Of a stretch of 23,340 nt of DNA, positions 14,927 to 22,137 are shown piece by piece. The notes beneath the pieces were generated by a model that made no database searches, was not told where the DNA came from, and worked only from the letters and a program-made list of their open reading frames with translations. The translations under genes were made by a program, and so were the position numbers. Location: NCBI GenBank assembly GCA_964483805.1, contig CAZADH010000071.1, positions 1 to 23,340 of the forward strand. Reading direction: 5' to 3'. This DNA is from CAZADH01 sp964483805 (lineage in GTDB: Bacteria > Muiribacteriota > Ozemobacteria > Ozemobacterales > Ozemobacteraceae). Each line of letters begins with the position of its first letter. Within the stretch, counting starts at the first letter, position 1.

Positions 14927-16756
14927 TCATGGTTTGAGTTTGGTAGGAGCCACGACACAAACGATCTTGAACGCGACGGAGGCTCGACCCCGTCGCGGTT
15001 CCTTGGGACCGGCTTCCTTGCTGTCTTTGCCTTCGGCACTGCTCTCTTCCCATTTCACTGATGAAAACAGCGCCGAGTCTTCGAGACGTTGGATGAACAG
15101 GGCCAGATCATCGTAGGTGCCGGCCACGCCGCTCAGTTGGAAGCGGACCGCCGGAATGCCCGGTACCGGAGCGTTCTTGGTCGCTGCCGCACCGGCGACC
15201 GGTCGGGTCGGTTCCGGACTCGGCACCGCCGGAGCCAGACTTTGCCACTGCGTCAACCAGACGCGGTCGGGCGTAACCTTGCCGACCTCGAGCAACAGGC
15301 GCGACCAGAACACTTTCTGTCCCAGGCGTTTCTGCAGGAACTGGCTGCGCAGGGCCAGATCCTTCTGTTCCTTTTGTAATCGATCGTATTTACCTTTTTC
15401 GGTGGCCAGTTCGCCCAGGGCCGCGTTCGCCTCGCCGAGTTTGTTCGAGAGGTCGCCCAGTTCGCTGCCGACCGGCCAGTACACCAGTAGGGTGTAAAGC
15501 AGTACGGGGACTGCGACGACGCCGATCCAGGCCAACGGCACCAGGGCTTTCTGCAGGAAGGCCTTGATCTTCTTCATCGTCTGCGTGGCGATGAGTGCGA
15601 ACAGGTTCAGGTTCTGATCGTCCGGCAACAAAGCCGCCAGGGCGGTGCCGAACGCTGGCGACAGTGTGGCCAGTTCCTCGGCCGTGGGGATGGCGGCTTG
15701 CTGGTCGACCGCGGCAAAGGTCATGCGCGCCATCGGATTGAACGAATGGGTGTGGGTACCGAGCAGGTCATCGAGGTGCTTGCCGACGCCGCGCATGTTG
15801 GCGCCACCGCCCACGAGATGCACGTGATCGACGGACGCCCGCATCTGGCCCTTGAGATAATCGAGCGACAGCCGGATCTTCTGGGCCATCCGTTCGATAG
15901 CGCGAGAGAGTGCAAGCGACACCTGCGGTTCGAGGGCTGTCGCCTCGTACCGTGAGACTTCCTCGATCGTCATGACGCCGATGGCACGCTTGTACTCCTC
16001 GGCACGCTCGCGATCGAGAATCATCTCCTGGTTGCCGACCCGCCAGGTCTTTGCCAGTTGGCGGGTCAGGTCCTCGCCCGCCGACGGGAAGATGCGGGCC
16101 AGATAGAGCAGGCTGTGGTCGAAGACCGCGATCTGGTTCGTGCTCGCGCCGAGATTGACCACGCCGATCAATGAGGGCTCGGCATCCGCCGGCCGCGGAT
16201 CGAGCACCGCAGAACGCAGGCACTCGCGCAAGGCGATCGGGTACGGAATGATGGCGCACAGTTGCAGACCGGCAGCGGCGAAGAGTTTCTGTTGTTCGAA
16301 CAGCAACGACTTCGGCGCCACGGCGCCCACCAGGTGGAGCTGCGTGCGCGCGCCATTTTCGATCTTCGTCCGGCCCAGAACCGTGGTGGTCCACACCGGA
16401 ATCTCGCCCGGCGTGCCGCCATCACCACCCTCAGCCGGGGTGAGACCCTGCTTCATCTCGTTGGCAACCGCGATTTCGAGATAATCAGGGGGCATGTCCG
16501 GCTTGTTGAAGAACTTCAACTGCACCTGACGGTCCGAAATGATCACCGCGGTGCGCACCGTTGCGTTGCCAAACTTCGCGCGCACAGCCTGGAGCGCTTC
16601 GTGCAACTGCTCCGGGGTGTGCCCGTTGCCGTCGGGAAAACTGTGAATCAGCGTGCCGAGACAGCAGGTCCCCTGGCCTTGGCGTTCGAGCAGGACGGCC
16701 TTGACGGCATCGCTGCCGATGTCCACGCCGATGATTTTTTCGGTGATCTGGGCCAT
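14927..16756 (-). CDS. PilM-PilN fusion protein
   Basis: 609 residues. Residues 1-375 are an actin-like ASKHA domain of the PilM type: GVDIGSDAVKAVLLE (10-24, phosphate loop 1), VVNLGASTNQIAVF (199-212, phosphate loop 2) and HLVGGGANMRGV (313-324, adenosine motif). Residues 376-609 match PilN: NLNLF (382-386) stands where PilN has its NLLP-type PilM-binding motif, followed by a basic helix, one membrane segment (about 404-426), a coiled coil (430-475) and a ferredoxin-like domain with VFWSRLLLEVGKVTPDRVWLT (482-502). In most species PilM and PilN are separate. GspL of type II secretion has the same plan, but the neighbouring PilO/PilP-like genes fit pili better. It begins 24 bases after the SLH-domain gene. 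Confidence 0.88.
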   Translation of the reverse strand: MAQITEKIIGVDIGSDAVKAVLLERQGQGTCCLGTLIHSFPDGNGHTPEQLHEALQAVRAKFGNATVRTAVIISDRQVQLKFFNKPDMPPDYLEIAVANEMKQGLTPAEGGDGGTPGEIPVWTTTVLGRTKIENGARTQLHLVGAVAPKSLLFEQQKLFAAAGLQLCAIIPYPIALRECLRSAVLDPRPADAEPSLIGVVNLGASTNQIAVFDHSLLYLARIFPSAGEDLTRQLAKTWRVGNQEMILDRERAEEYKRAIGVMTIEEVSRYEATALEPQVSLALSRAIERMAQKIRLSLDYLKGQMRASVDHVHLVGGGANMRGVGKHLDDLLGTHTHSFNPMARMTFAAVDQQAAIPTAEELATLSPAFGTALAALLPDDQNLNLFALIATQTMKKIKAFLQKALVPLAWIGVVAVPVLLYTLLVYWPVGSELGDLSNKLGEANAALGELATEKGKYDRLQKEQKDLALRSQFLQKRLGQKVFWSRLLLEVGKVTPDRVWLTQWQSLAPAVPSPEPTRPVAGAAATKNAPVPGIPAVRFQLSGVAGTYDDLALFIQRLEDSALFSSVKWEESSAEGKDSKEAGPKEPRRGRASVAFKIVCVVAPTKLKP

Positions 16757-16780
16757 CCGTTGCGCCTATACGCTCCTTGG

Positions 16781-18232
16781 CTACTCGGCCGCCGGGCGCC
16801 GGTGTTCGATCAGGGCCCGGATGCGCGCTTGTTTCGCCTTCATCTTCGCCACGAACTGGGCGAAATCGTCGTCGGGCCTGATGGTGTCCGCCGATGCAGG
16901 ACTGCCCCTGTCAGCAGCGGGTTCTGGTGAGGGGGCGGGCGGGACCGGGTCGGGAGCCCCGGTCGGGCGGTCGGAGGCCGGCGGCGGTGCAACAGCCGGA
17001 CTCTCTGCCGGTGCCGGTTTCCCCTCCTGGTCGGGGGAACCCGGCGTTTCTGCCACTGTCGGTGCAGCGTTGATCTTGCCGACCTCGAGGATCGGCTTTG
17101 CCGTGGCCACGGTCGACGTGCTCGTGCCCGGATCGAGCCCCAGGCGGTTGATCACCGCTTCGAGAACGCCGATGACCTCGAAGCGCGTCACCGCTTCATC
17201 GGCCTCGCATCGGCCGTTGGGGTAACCCAGTTGAATGCCGATCTTGCCCAGCGCTTTCAAGCCGGGGGCAGCGCGATGGTTGACGAAGAGGTCGGTGTAC
17301 GGCCAGGCCATGCCCGGTCCGGTGGGTTCGTAGAGATCGACGAGAACGCCGAGCATATTGGCGAGTTGGCCGCGACTGGCCTGACCGCCGGCTGATGGAC
17401 CACTGATGACCGACTGCAATGTATTGACGTCGTATTTTTTTCCGGTGCGGATCAGAATGCCGCGGACCATGCTGCCCAACTGCGCAGGTTTCAGCCCCTG
17501 CTCGCCTTGCAAGTGCGTGCCGAGCGGCGATCCCGTGAAGCCCCCGGCGCGTGCCACCACCTGGATGCTCTTGAAGATATACGGGTCGATCGGCATGTCG
17601 AGGAAGACCACTTCGTAGGCCTGGCCACGTTGCACGGTCTGGACCCCTGGGGCGACCTGCTGGAAGAAGCGGAACAGCAGATATACGGTTTCACGGTGAC
17701 TCAGGCGGCGCTCTGCCCGCATCGAACCGTCGGCGTAGCCGGTGATGATCTTGTGACCGAGCAGGTAGCCGAACGCGTCCCGGTATGGGGTCGGCACCTC
17801 GTAGTCGTTGAACCGTTCGGTGGGGGCATGGTCGAGCGTGATCATGCGCTGGTCGGCCAGATACATGACTGCCCGACACAACGCCTCGCAGCCATCGGCG
17901 CGGGTCAGCGTGCGTCGGCCCTGGCCGACCTGGAACATGCCGGCCTTGGCAAACAGCGTCTCATCGAACCCGATGGCAATCCCGAGTTCGCGAAATACCT
18001 TGCCCAGAGCCTCGTTGAAGTCACGACGCGAAATCGACGCGTCGAGGCTGCTGCGCCGAAAACACGCCGGTCGCAACAGCCCGAATTCGAAGCCTTCGCG
18101 AATCTCGGTCGCCTGGTTGGCCAGTTGCAGGCGCAGGAGGCTGCTGCCCTCCAACGACCCGATGTTGAACGTCGTGGCCACCAGGAGGCCGGCGCTCGCA
18201 GCCCCCGCCAGGAACCCTTGTCGTATCTTCAT
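16781..18232 (-). CDS. Exported SLH-domain protein heading the pilus-type operon
   Basis: 483 residues. Residues 1-30 form a signal peptide or membrane anchor. Two S-layer-homology-like repeats are visible: about 149-192 (YRDAFGYLLGHKIITGYADG ... LSHRETVYLLFRF) and 311-364 (YTDLFVNHRAAPGLKALGKIGIQLGYPNG ... VTRFEVIGVLEAV); a weaker one may lie at 63-127. A Pro/Ala-rich stretch (about 385-450) precedes a short charged, helical C-terminus. SLH domains bind cell-wall or secondary polymers, so the protein may fix the machine to peptidoglycan. The ATG at 18232 is chosen because GGGAG lies seven bases upstream and the signal sequence starts here; the open frame extends to 18376 but has no start signal there and overlaps the upstream terminator. 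It is the first gene of the operon. Confidence 0.8.
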   Translation of the reverse strand: MKIRQGFLAGAASAGLLVATTFNIGSLEGSSLLRLQLANQATEIREGFEFGLLRPACFRRSSLDASISRRDFNEALGKVFRELGIAIGFDETLFAKAGMFQVGQGRRTLTRADGCEALCRAVMYLADQRMITLDHAPTERFNDYEVPTPYRDAFGYLLGHKIITGYADGSMRAERRLSHRETVYLLFRFFQQVAPGVQTVQRGQAYEVVFLDMPIDPYIFKSIQVVARAGGFTGSPLGTHLQGEQGLKPAQLGSMVRGILIRTGKKYDVNTLQSVISGPSAGGQASRGQLANMLGVLVDLYEPTGPGMAWPYTDLFVNHRAAPGLKALGKIGIQLGYPNGRCEADEAVTRFEVIGVLEAVINRLGLDPGTSTSTVATAKPILEVGKINAAPTVAETPGSPDQEGKPAPAESPAVAPPPASDRPTGAPDPVPPAPSPEPAADRGSPASADTIRPDDDFAQFVAKMKAKQARIRALIEHRRPAAE

Positions 18233-18246
18233 CCCGGTTCTCCCTA

Positions 18247-18304
18247 AAGGTTTGACACAAAAACCTTCTTCGGTCATCTGCCAATGTCGGCACATTTCCG
18301 AAGA
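18247..18304 (-). promoter_or_regulatory. Structured leader or operator region of the pilus-type operon
   Basis: Between the upstream terminator and the first gene lie two dyads. One is AAGGTTT-N7-AAACCTT (18247-18267). The other is a nested 38-base dyad (18267-18304): outer arms TCTTCGG/CCGAAGA, five bases each side, inner arms TGCC/GGCA around a six-base loop. I could not find a confident -35/-10 or -24/-12 pair here. The dyads could be operators or 5' leader hairpins. Confidence 0.4.
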
Positions 18305-18322
18305 GAGTTGAGTCGATCGGTG

Positions 18323-18365
18323 AAAAAAGTTGCCCCCCGGTCCGTCGGCCGACGAACCAGGGGGC
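18323..18365 (-). terminator. Intrinsic terminator of the M24 peptidase gene
   Basis: On the minus strand a 15-bp stem (18332-18365, GC-rich with two G-T wobble pairs, loop GGCC) is followed two bases later by C and six T. It lies about 45 bases after the peptidase stop codon. It isolates the peptidase transcript from the pilus-type operon downstream. Confidence 0.88.
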
Positions 18366-18409
18366 AGCAACGACAAGAGGGCGGGCAGGGCCCCCCCCAG
18401 ATCAACGCG

Positions 18410-19576
18410 TCACGCGACGATCTGCGGGAACGCCAGCGGTGCCGAGCGGGTCAAAACCTCGACACCGGACGAGGTGACGAGCACATCGTTTTCGAGGCGG
18501 ACACCGCCGTGCGCCGGGTCGTAGGTGCCCGGTTCAACGGTGAAGATCATGCCCGGCTCGAGGATCGTCTCGGTCCAGTTCTTCAGGACGCCCGGATCGG
18601 TGGGCTTGGGCGCCACCGTCACCGGATCGTGCACCTCGAGACCGACGCCGTGACCCAAGCCGTGCGGCATCGTGAACCCGCCGCGTTCTTTCAAGACATT
18701 GACGGCGGTTTCGGCCACGACATGCGCGGCGATGCCGGGTTTGATCACGGCAATCGCCGCATCGTACGCCGCCCGCACGGCGTCGAGCATCGCCTGTTGA
18801 TGGGCTGTGGGCGTGCCGAACATCAGCGGCACCGTCACGTCGGAACAGTACCCGTCGAGTTTGACGCCGAAGTCGAGAATCGCCGGGCCGCTCACGCACA
18901 AGAGTTCGGTCGATGCCGCCGGAAAAGCATGGATGCCGAACGAGCGGTTCTTGTTGGCGACGATCGTCTCGAACGAGGTGCCGGTTGCGCCGGCCCGGCG
19001 CATTTCGGTCTCGAGAAACAACGCCACGTCGACTTCACGCAGTTTGTTGCCCTCGCTGCGGATGAAGTCGGGAAGGCGCGCCAACAAAGAATTGGTGAGG
19101 CCGGCTGCGGCGCGCATCTTCTCGATCTCGCCCGGTTCCTTGGCGGCGCGCGCCTGCTGCAGTGCCTTCTCGGCGCCCTGCGGGGTCGAGATGATCCGGG
19201 CCTTGGGGAAGGCGTCCTGGATCAACCCCACCGCGTAGTGGCTCTTGCGCGTGGTGAACTCGATGGTGAACGACTCCCCCAGCTTCTGGCGGATATCGTC
19301 GTAGAGGGGTTGGGGCGAGGCGAACGAGACCGTTTCGCTGCCGAGGATCCGCGTGACGTGGGCCATTTTGCCGGCGAGTGGGAGATCCCAGGGACGCAGA
19401 GCCACCTGACCGTCGGCATAGACCAGCACCGTGGCATCGTTCGGATGCCCGGTCAGGTAATTGAGATTGACGTCACGACTGCGTTCGTTGTCGTCGATCC
19501 AGACCACGTCGACCTTGCGGTCGCGCAGAGTCTGACAGAGCCGCGCAAACTTTGCATCGCTGATGATTCGGGGCAT
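18410..19576 (-). CDS. M24-family Xaa-Pro aminopeptidase
   Basis: 388 residues with the creatinase N-terminal domain (about 8-130) and the pita-bread catalytic domain (about 150-380). The five metal ligands of the family are in place: Asp235 (ILDFG), Asp246 (YCSDVT), His309 (GLGHGVG), Glu348 (TVEPGTY) and Glu362 (RLEND), together with the HGLGHGVGLEVHD segment. These cytosolic metallopeptidases release an N-terminal residue from peptides with proline at position two; a prolidase-like specificity cannot be excluded. AAGGAG lies five bases before the ATG at 19576. Its transcript ends at a strong terminator, and it is probably made from its own AT-rich promoter. Confidence 0.92.
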   Translation of the reverse strand: MPRIISDAKFARLCQTLRDRKVDVVWIDDNERSRDVNLNYLTGHPNDATVLVYADGQVALRPWDLPLAGKMAHVTRILGSETVSFASPQPLYDDIRQKLGESFTIEFTTRKSHYAVGLIQDAFPKARIISTPQGAEKALQQARAAKEPGEIEKMRAAAGLTNSLLARLPDFIRSEGNKLREVDVALFLETEMRRAGATGTSFETIVANKNRSFGIHAFPAASTELLCVSGPAILDFGVKLDGYCSDVTVPLMFGTPTAHQQAMLDAVRAAYDAAIAVIKPGIAAHVVAETAVNVLKERGGFTMPHGLGHGVGLEVHDPVTVAPKPTDPGVLKNWTETILEPGMIFTVEPGTYDPAHGGVRLENDVLVTSSGVEVLTRSAPLAFPQIVA

Positions 19577-19619
19577 GTGCTCTCCTTCTTTTTTGCCATC
19601 GTTTCGCCGGCAGCGCAGC

Positions 19620-19660
19620 GATATGGAAATACAATATATTACATTATCGTGCGGGAACGA
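19620..19660 (-). promoter_or_regulatory. AT-rich region, probable promoter of the peptidase gene
   Basis: This short stretch is strikingly AT-rich compared with its surroundings. On the minus strand TTCTGA, 17 bases, TGTAAT gives a fair -35/-10 pair, and other overlapping pairs are possible. A 5-bp hairpin (ATCGT/ACGAT) directly after the transporter stop could act as a weak terminator. I cannot fix the start site. Confidence 0.35.
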
Positions 19661-20557
19661 TCAGAAGTCATACTTCTTCAATATAAGTTGCTCGTACAAG
19701 TCGATGCCGGCCGAGTTCAGTCGCACCGTTGTCGGGCGGGTCGGGTTGTCCTGCGCGTAGGTCGCCTTCACGGCGCCGTAGTCGATGAGGTAGCACAGGT
19801 CGGGCATGACGTTGCGGTCACCCAGCTTGCGCTTGATGCGGGCTTCCAGTTCTTCGAGGCGCATCTCGGCGTAGGCGTTGGTTTTCCAGTGATGGTAGAG
19901 CACCTCGTGAATCTGGTGGCGGATCGACCAGTCGAAGCGCTTGCGACTGGCGGCGAAGAACATTGGGCCGCCGATCTTGAAGATCTCTTTCTTGGCGACC
20001 GGGTTGATCAACGAGCCCAGGGCGATCCACATGGCGATGACGCCGAGAATCACGGTGAGCACCGCGATCGGGGTGTTGAACGCCGGCGAGCCCGACAGGG
20101 CCTTGAGCACCTTGCACAGGTATAGAAAATCGATGTCGAGCAGGAAGAAGAACAGCATCGAGCTGAAGAAGCCGAACCCGTAGGTCAGCACCAGGAAGGT
20201 GAAGAACATCGTCACTTCGACCGCCAGCACGATCGAGTGGCTGGCGACCTCGCCGTGCGCTGCCGACCAGAAGACCCACGCGTTGATCATCCAGTTGAAG
20301 GAAAACGCGGTGAAGATCGTGCCGCCGAAGGCGTTCTTGTTGGCAAAATCCATCAGGCCGGCGAGCAACTGGCACGCGGCGCCAAACAGCAGTGCGTAGA
20401 TCGCGGCGGTCTTGAATCCCGCCGGATCGAGGCCGTGGCCGAAGGCGATGGGTGTCAGAGCCGCGCAGGCAATGGCCAGGCCAAAAAGGCCCAGTGGTGC
20501 CGGGTTGCCGAATACCTCGTGTCCGTGTACCTGTCCGAGTTCGACTTTCTTGATCAT
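19661..20557 (-). CDS. Acetate/succinate transporter family (SatP/YaaH/GPR1) with C-terminal extension
   Basis: 298 residues. The N-terminal half (about 15-205) has the six-helix plan of the acetate uptake family, including the hallmark NPAPLGL (18-24) and the segment FSFNWMINAWVFW. Family members move acetate or succinate with protons across the inner membrane. SatP-type proteins usually have about 190 residues; here an extra soluble tail of about 95 residues follows, with a helical region (RLEELEARIKRKL) and a stretch YLIDYGAVKAT ... TTVRLNSAGIDLYEQ that looks like the wing of a small winged-helix-type domain. The start at 20557 is preceded by GGGAGGG at 11 bases. The gene is transcribed away from the STAS genes. 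Confidence 0.85.
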   Translation of the reverse strand: MIKKVELGQVHGHEVFGNPAPLGLFGLAIACAALTPIAFGHGLDPAGFKTAAIYALLFGAACQLLAGLMDFANKNAFGGTIFTAFSFNWMINAWVFWSAAHGEVASHSIVLAVEVTMFFTFLVLTYGFGFFSSMLFFFLLDIDFLYLCKVLKALSGSPAFNTPIAVLTVILGVIAMWIALGSLINPVAKKEIFKIGGPMFFAASRKRFDWSIRHQIHEVLYHHWKTNAYAEMRLEELEARIKRKLGDRNVMPDLCYLIDYGAVKATYAQDNPTRPTTVRLNSAGIDLYEQLILKKYDF

Positions 20558-20605
20558 GGTGTCCGTTTCCCTCCCGGAGAATCATGGGTTGACGAAAGCG
20601 GGCCC

Positions 20606-20611
20606 ATTCTA
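20606..20611 (-). promoter_or_regulatory. Candidate -10 box of the transporter gene
   Basis: On the minus strand TAGAAT lies about 50 bases before the transporter start. The -35 position at 17 bp holds only TGCAGG, a poor match. The 371-base gap between the transporter and the STAS gene is otherwise explained by mobile element copy B and the STAS promoter. Confidence 0.4.
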
Positions 20612-20708
20612 CCCGAAACCGCGGCTGCCCTGCAGCCTTTTCTCGTGCCGGCTCACCGGCGCCGTTGCGTGCGGTGACCACCGTCCGGTTTCGACGCGGG
20701 AAGAAAAG

Positions 20709-20856
20709 GTAACGTCTCAGTTACTGGTGGCGTTGGCCGGCGAAGTTCGGAGGCGCGGGGGCGCCCAGCCAACGCGGCCGACCGCGGGGTGTGAGGTTCG
20801 CGGACCTGTGCCGCGAACCGAGCGGGGGCGCGTGCCCCCGCTCACGGAGATGTTAC
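20709..20856 (-). mobile_element. 148-bp MITE-like element, copy B (inverted)
   Basis: Reverse-complement copy of the element at 2214-2348, with ends GTAACGTCTC and GAGATGTTAC. It is 13 bases longer because the centre differs: the GGCCGC/GCGGCC hairpin of copy A is replaced by an unrelated GC-rich stretch. The two outer arms match closely, and one conserved stem carries a compensatory pair change. Flanks read AAGAAAAG on the left and AAGAAAGG on the right, a probable decayed target duplication (seven of eight), so this copy looks older than copy A. Confidence 0.82.
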
Positions 20857-20875
20857 AAGAAAGGGGCATGCCGGG

Positions 20876-20904
20876 TTGATTTGCGCCTGCGGATGCGCTA
20901 CTCT
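20876..20904 (+). promoter_or_regulatory. Sigma-70-type promoter of the STAS genes
   Basis: TTGATT (20876-20881), a 17-bp spacer ending GGATGCGC, and TACTCT (20899-20904). The predicted start near 20911 gives an 18-base leader. The -35 box begins 19 bases after the end of mobile element copy B. Confidence 0.65.
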
Positions 20905-20928
20905 CACGTCAATTGTCTGGGGGATGCG

Positions 20929-21306
20929 ATGACACTTGAACGGATGAGCTACCACGCCGAATACGTCGAGGGCGTCGTGATTTTCGCGATACGCGGCGAA
21001 CTCGACGTCTACACGCTGCCGCGCGCGCGCGAAGCGGTGTTGCTGATTATTCAGAAGGGCGTGATGCGCCTGGTCTTCGATCTCTCAGGGCTCGAACATC
21101 TCGACAGTTCGGCGATCAGTTTCTTTATCGAAGTTCAGAAGAAAATGCGTGCGGTCCTCGGCTTCTTCGCTCTTGCCGGAGCGTCTCCGAATGTTGCCGA
21201 GATCTTCCGCGTCACCCGTGTCGAGCGGGTTTTGCGCATTTTCCCGAACGTTCACGAAGCGGTCAAGGTTATTCTGGCGACGCCGCCGCAACAGCCAAGC
21301 AAGTAG
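20929..21306 (+). CDS. STAS-domain anti-sigma-factor antagonist, paralogue 1
   Basis: 125 residues, essentially one STAS domain of the SpoIIAA/RsbV type. In partner switching such proteins release a sigma factor or other target by binding an anti-sigma kinase, and are switched off by phosphorylation of the Ser after the conserved Asp. Here that site is VFDLSGLEHLDSS with Asp59-Ser60; the usual following Gly is Ala62. The ATG at 20929 is chosen from the promoter position and from domain length; the Shine-Dalgarno is weak (GGGGG five bases upstream), and the longer open frame begins inside the mobile element. A related STAS gene follows 119 bases later. Confidence 0.87.
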   Translation: MTLERMSYHAEYVEGVVIFAIRGELDVYTLPRAREAVLLIIQKGVMRLVFDLSGLEHLDSSAISFFIEVQKKMRAVLGFFALAGASPNVAEIFRVTRVERVLRIFPNVHEAVKVILATPPQQPSK

Positions 21307-21425
21307 GCCACGGCAGCATCGCCGCAATGGGTGGGTGGAAGTGATGGGTAGAAACGAAGCCGAGAACCCTCGACAGCAGGGGTCGTCCGACGCGCGTTTC
21401 ACCAGAATGTAGAGGGAGTATGGCA

Positions 21426-21770
21426 ATGGTATTCAACGTGCGCACCGAGCAGGGAAACATCATCTTCGAGGTCGAAGGCGAAATCAGCATCTACAACATC
21501 GTCAAGCTCAAGGAGGCGGTCGAGCTGGTTCGCGAGAAGGGTGCGACGCGTCTCGTTTTCGATCTCTCGCGGGTCGAATACGTCGATTCAACCGCGATCA
21601 AGTTCTTCCTGACGCTCACCAAAGAGTTGGCGTCCCAGCAGGGCGGACTGGCCCTCGCCGGTGCCAACAAAGAGATTCAAGAGACCTTTCGCATCACCCG
21701 TGTCGACAAGTTCCTGTCGCTGTTTGGCGACGTGCCACTGGCCCTGACCGGGACCATGGCCACGACATGA
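21426..21770 (+). CDS. STAS-domain anti-sigma-factor antagonist, paralogue 2
   Basis: 114 residues forming a single STAS domain. The phosphorylation-site region is VFDLSRVEYVDST with Asp54-Ser55. It aligns with paralogue 1 through RLVFDLS, the DS(S/T)AIxFF segment, LALAGA and F(R)(I/V)TRV, so the two are probably an ancient tandem duplication with different partners. An ATG at 21420 is possible, but AGGGAG lies only one base from it and seven from the ATG at 21426, which is preferred. No anti-sigma kinase or SpoIIE-type phosphatase is visible in the window; the partial sensor gene downstream may carry one. Confidence 0.87.
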   Translation: MVFNVRTEQGNIIFEVEGEISIYNIVKLKEAVELVREKGATRLVFDLSRVEYVDSTAIKFFLTLTKELASQQGGLALAGANKEIQETFRITRVDKFLSLFGDVPLALTGTMATT

Positions 21771-21790
21771 TCGGGCCGGTGCGGCTGGAG

Positions 21791-21809
21791 CGGGCGGATG
21801 GGTCGCCCG
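21791..21809. terminator. Short hairpin between convergent genes
   Basis: CGGGCG-N7-CGCCCG lies between the stop codons of STAS paralogue 2 and the zinc ribbon gene. The 6-bp stem has no T-run; it is a weak candidate terminator. Confidence 0.3.
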
Positions 21810-21819
21810 ACGCCGGGTT

Positions 21820-21984
21820 TCAGAACTGGATTTTGGCCGGTGGCAATTGCGGTTGATCTTCGCTGGTGACGCCACGATAGAAAATCACAAAGCGGCAGTG
21901 GGTGCAGTTCAGCGTGTGATACGGAGCGACCCGGCCGGTGTGGAATTTGCGCAACATTGGGGCATTGCATTGGGGACACAGCAT
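21820..21984 (-). CDS. 54-residue zinc ribbon protein
   Basis: The sequence has two cysteine pairs, CPQC (3-6) and CTHC (27-30), separated by 20 residues, the layout of a rubredoxin-like zinc ribbon. The C-terminus is short and Pro/Gln-rich. I know no specific function; small zinc ribbons often bind nucleic acid or larger protein partners. The ATG at 21984 is chosen because AAGGAG lies nine bases upstream and the first knuckle follows at once; the longer open frame has no such signal. It is transcribed away from the sensor gene and towards the STAS pair. Confidence 0.78.
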   Translation of the reverse strand: MLCPQCNAPMLRKFHTGRVAPYHTLNCTHCRFVIFYRGVTSEDQPQLPPAKIQF

Positions 21985-22137
21985 GGTTCGCGACTCCTTA
22001 TTTGATCTGGGCGGGGCTCTGCTTTGCACGGGCTTGCGGTCGCTGCGTCGGCTGCTTCGCCACCACGCGCCCACACAAACTTCCCTTGTGGTTAATATCG
22101 GCATTTTGCTCACCGTTCCGAAGATCGTGACGCGGCG

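Noticed and set aside
18279..18292. TTGGCA on the minus strand as a sigma-54 -24 element
   Set aside because: No GC-containing -12 element stands at the required distance.
18284..20125. Plus-strand open frame of 613 codons
   Set aside because: Antisense to the M24 peptidase and transporter genes, both with complete family motifs.
20709..20856. Hairpins of the mobile element read as ordinary terminators
   Set aside because: The same hairpins occur within a defined element with inverted termini at two unrelated loci, so the element explains them better, although they may secondarily stop transcription.
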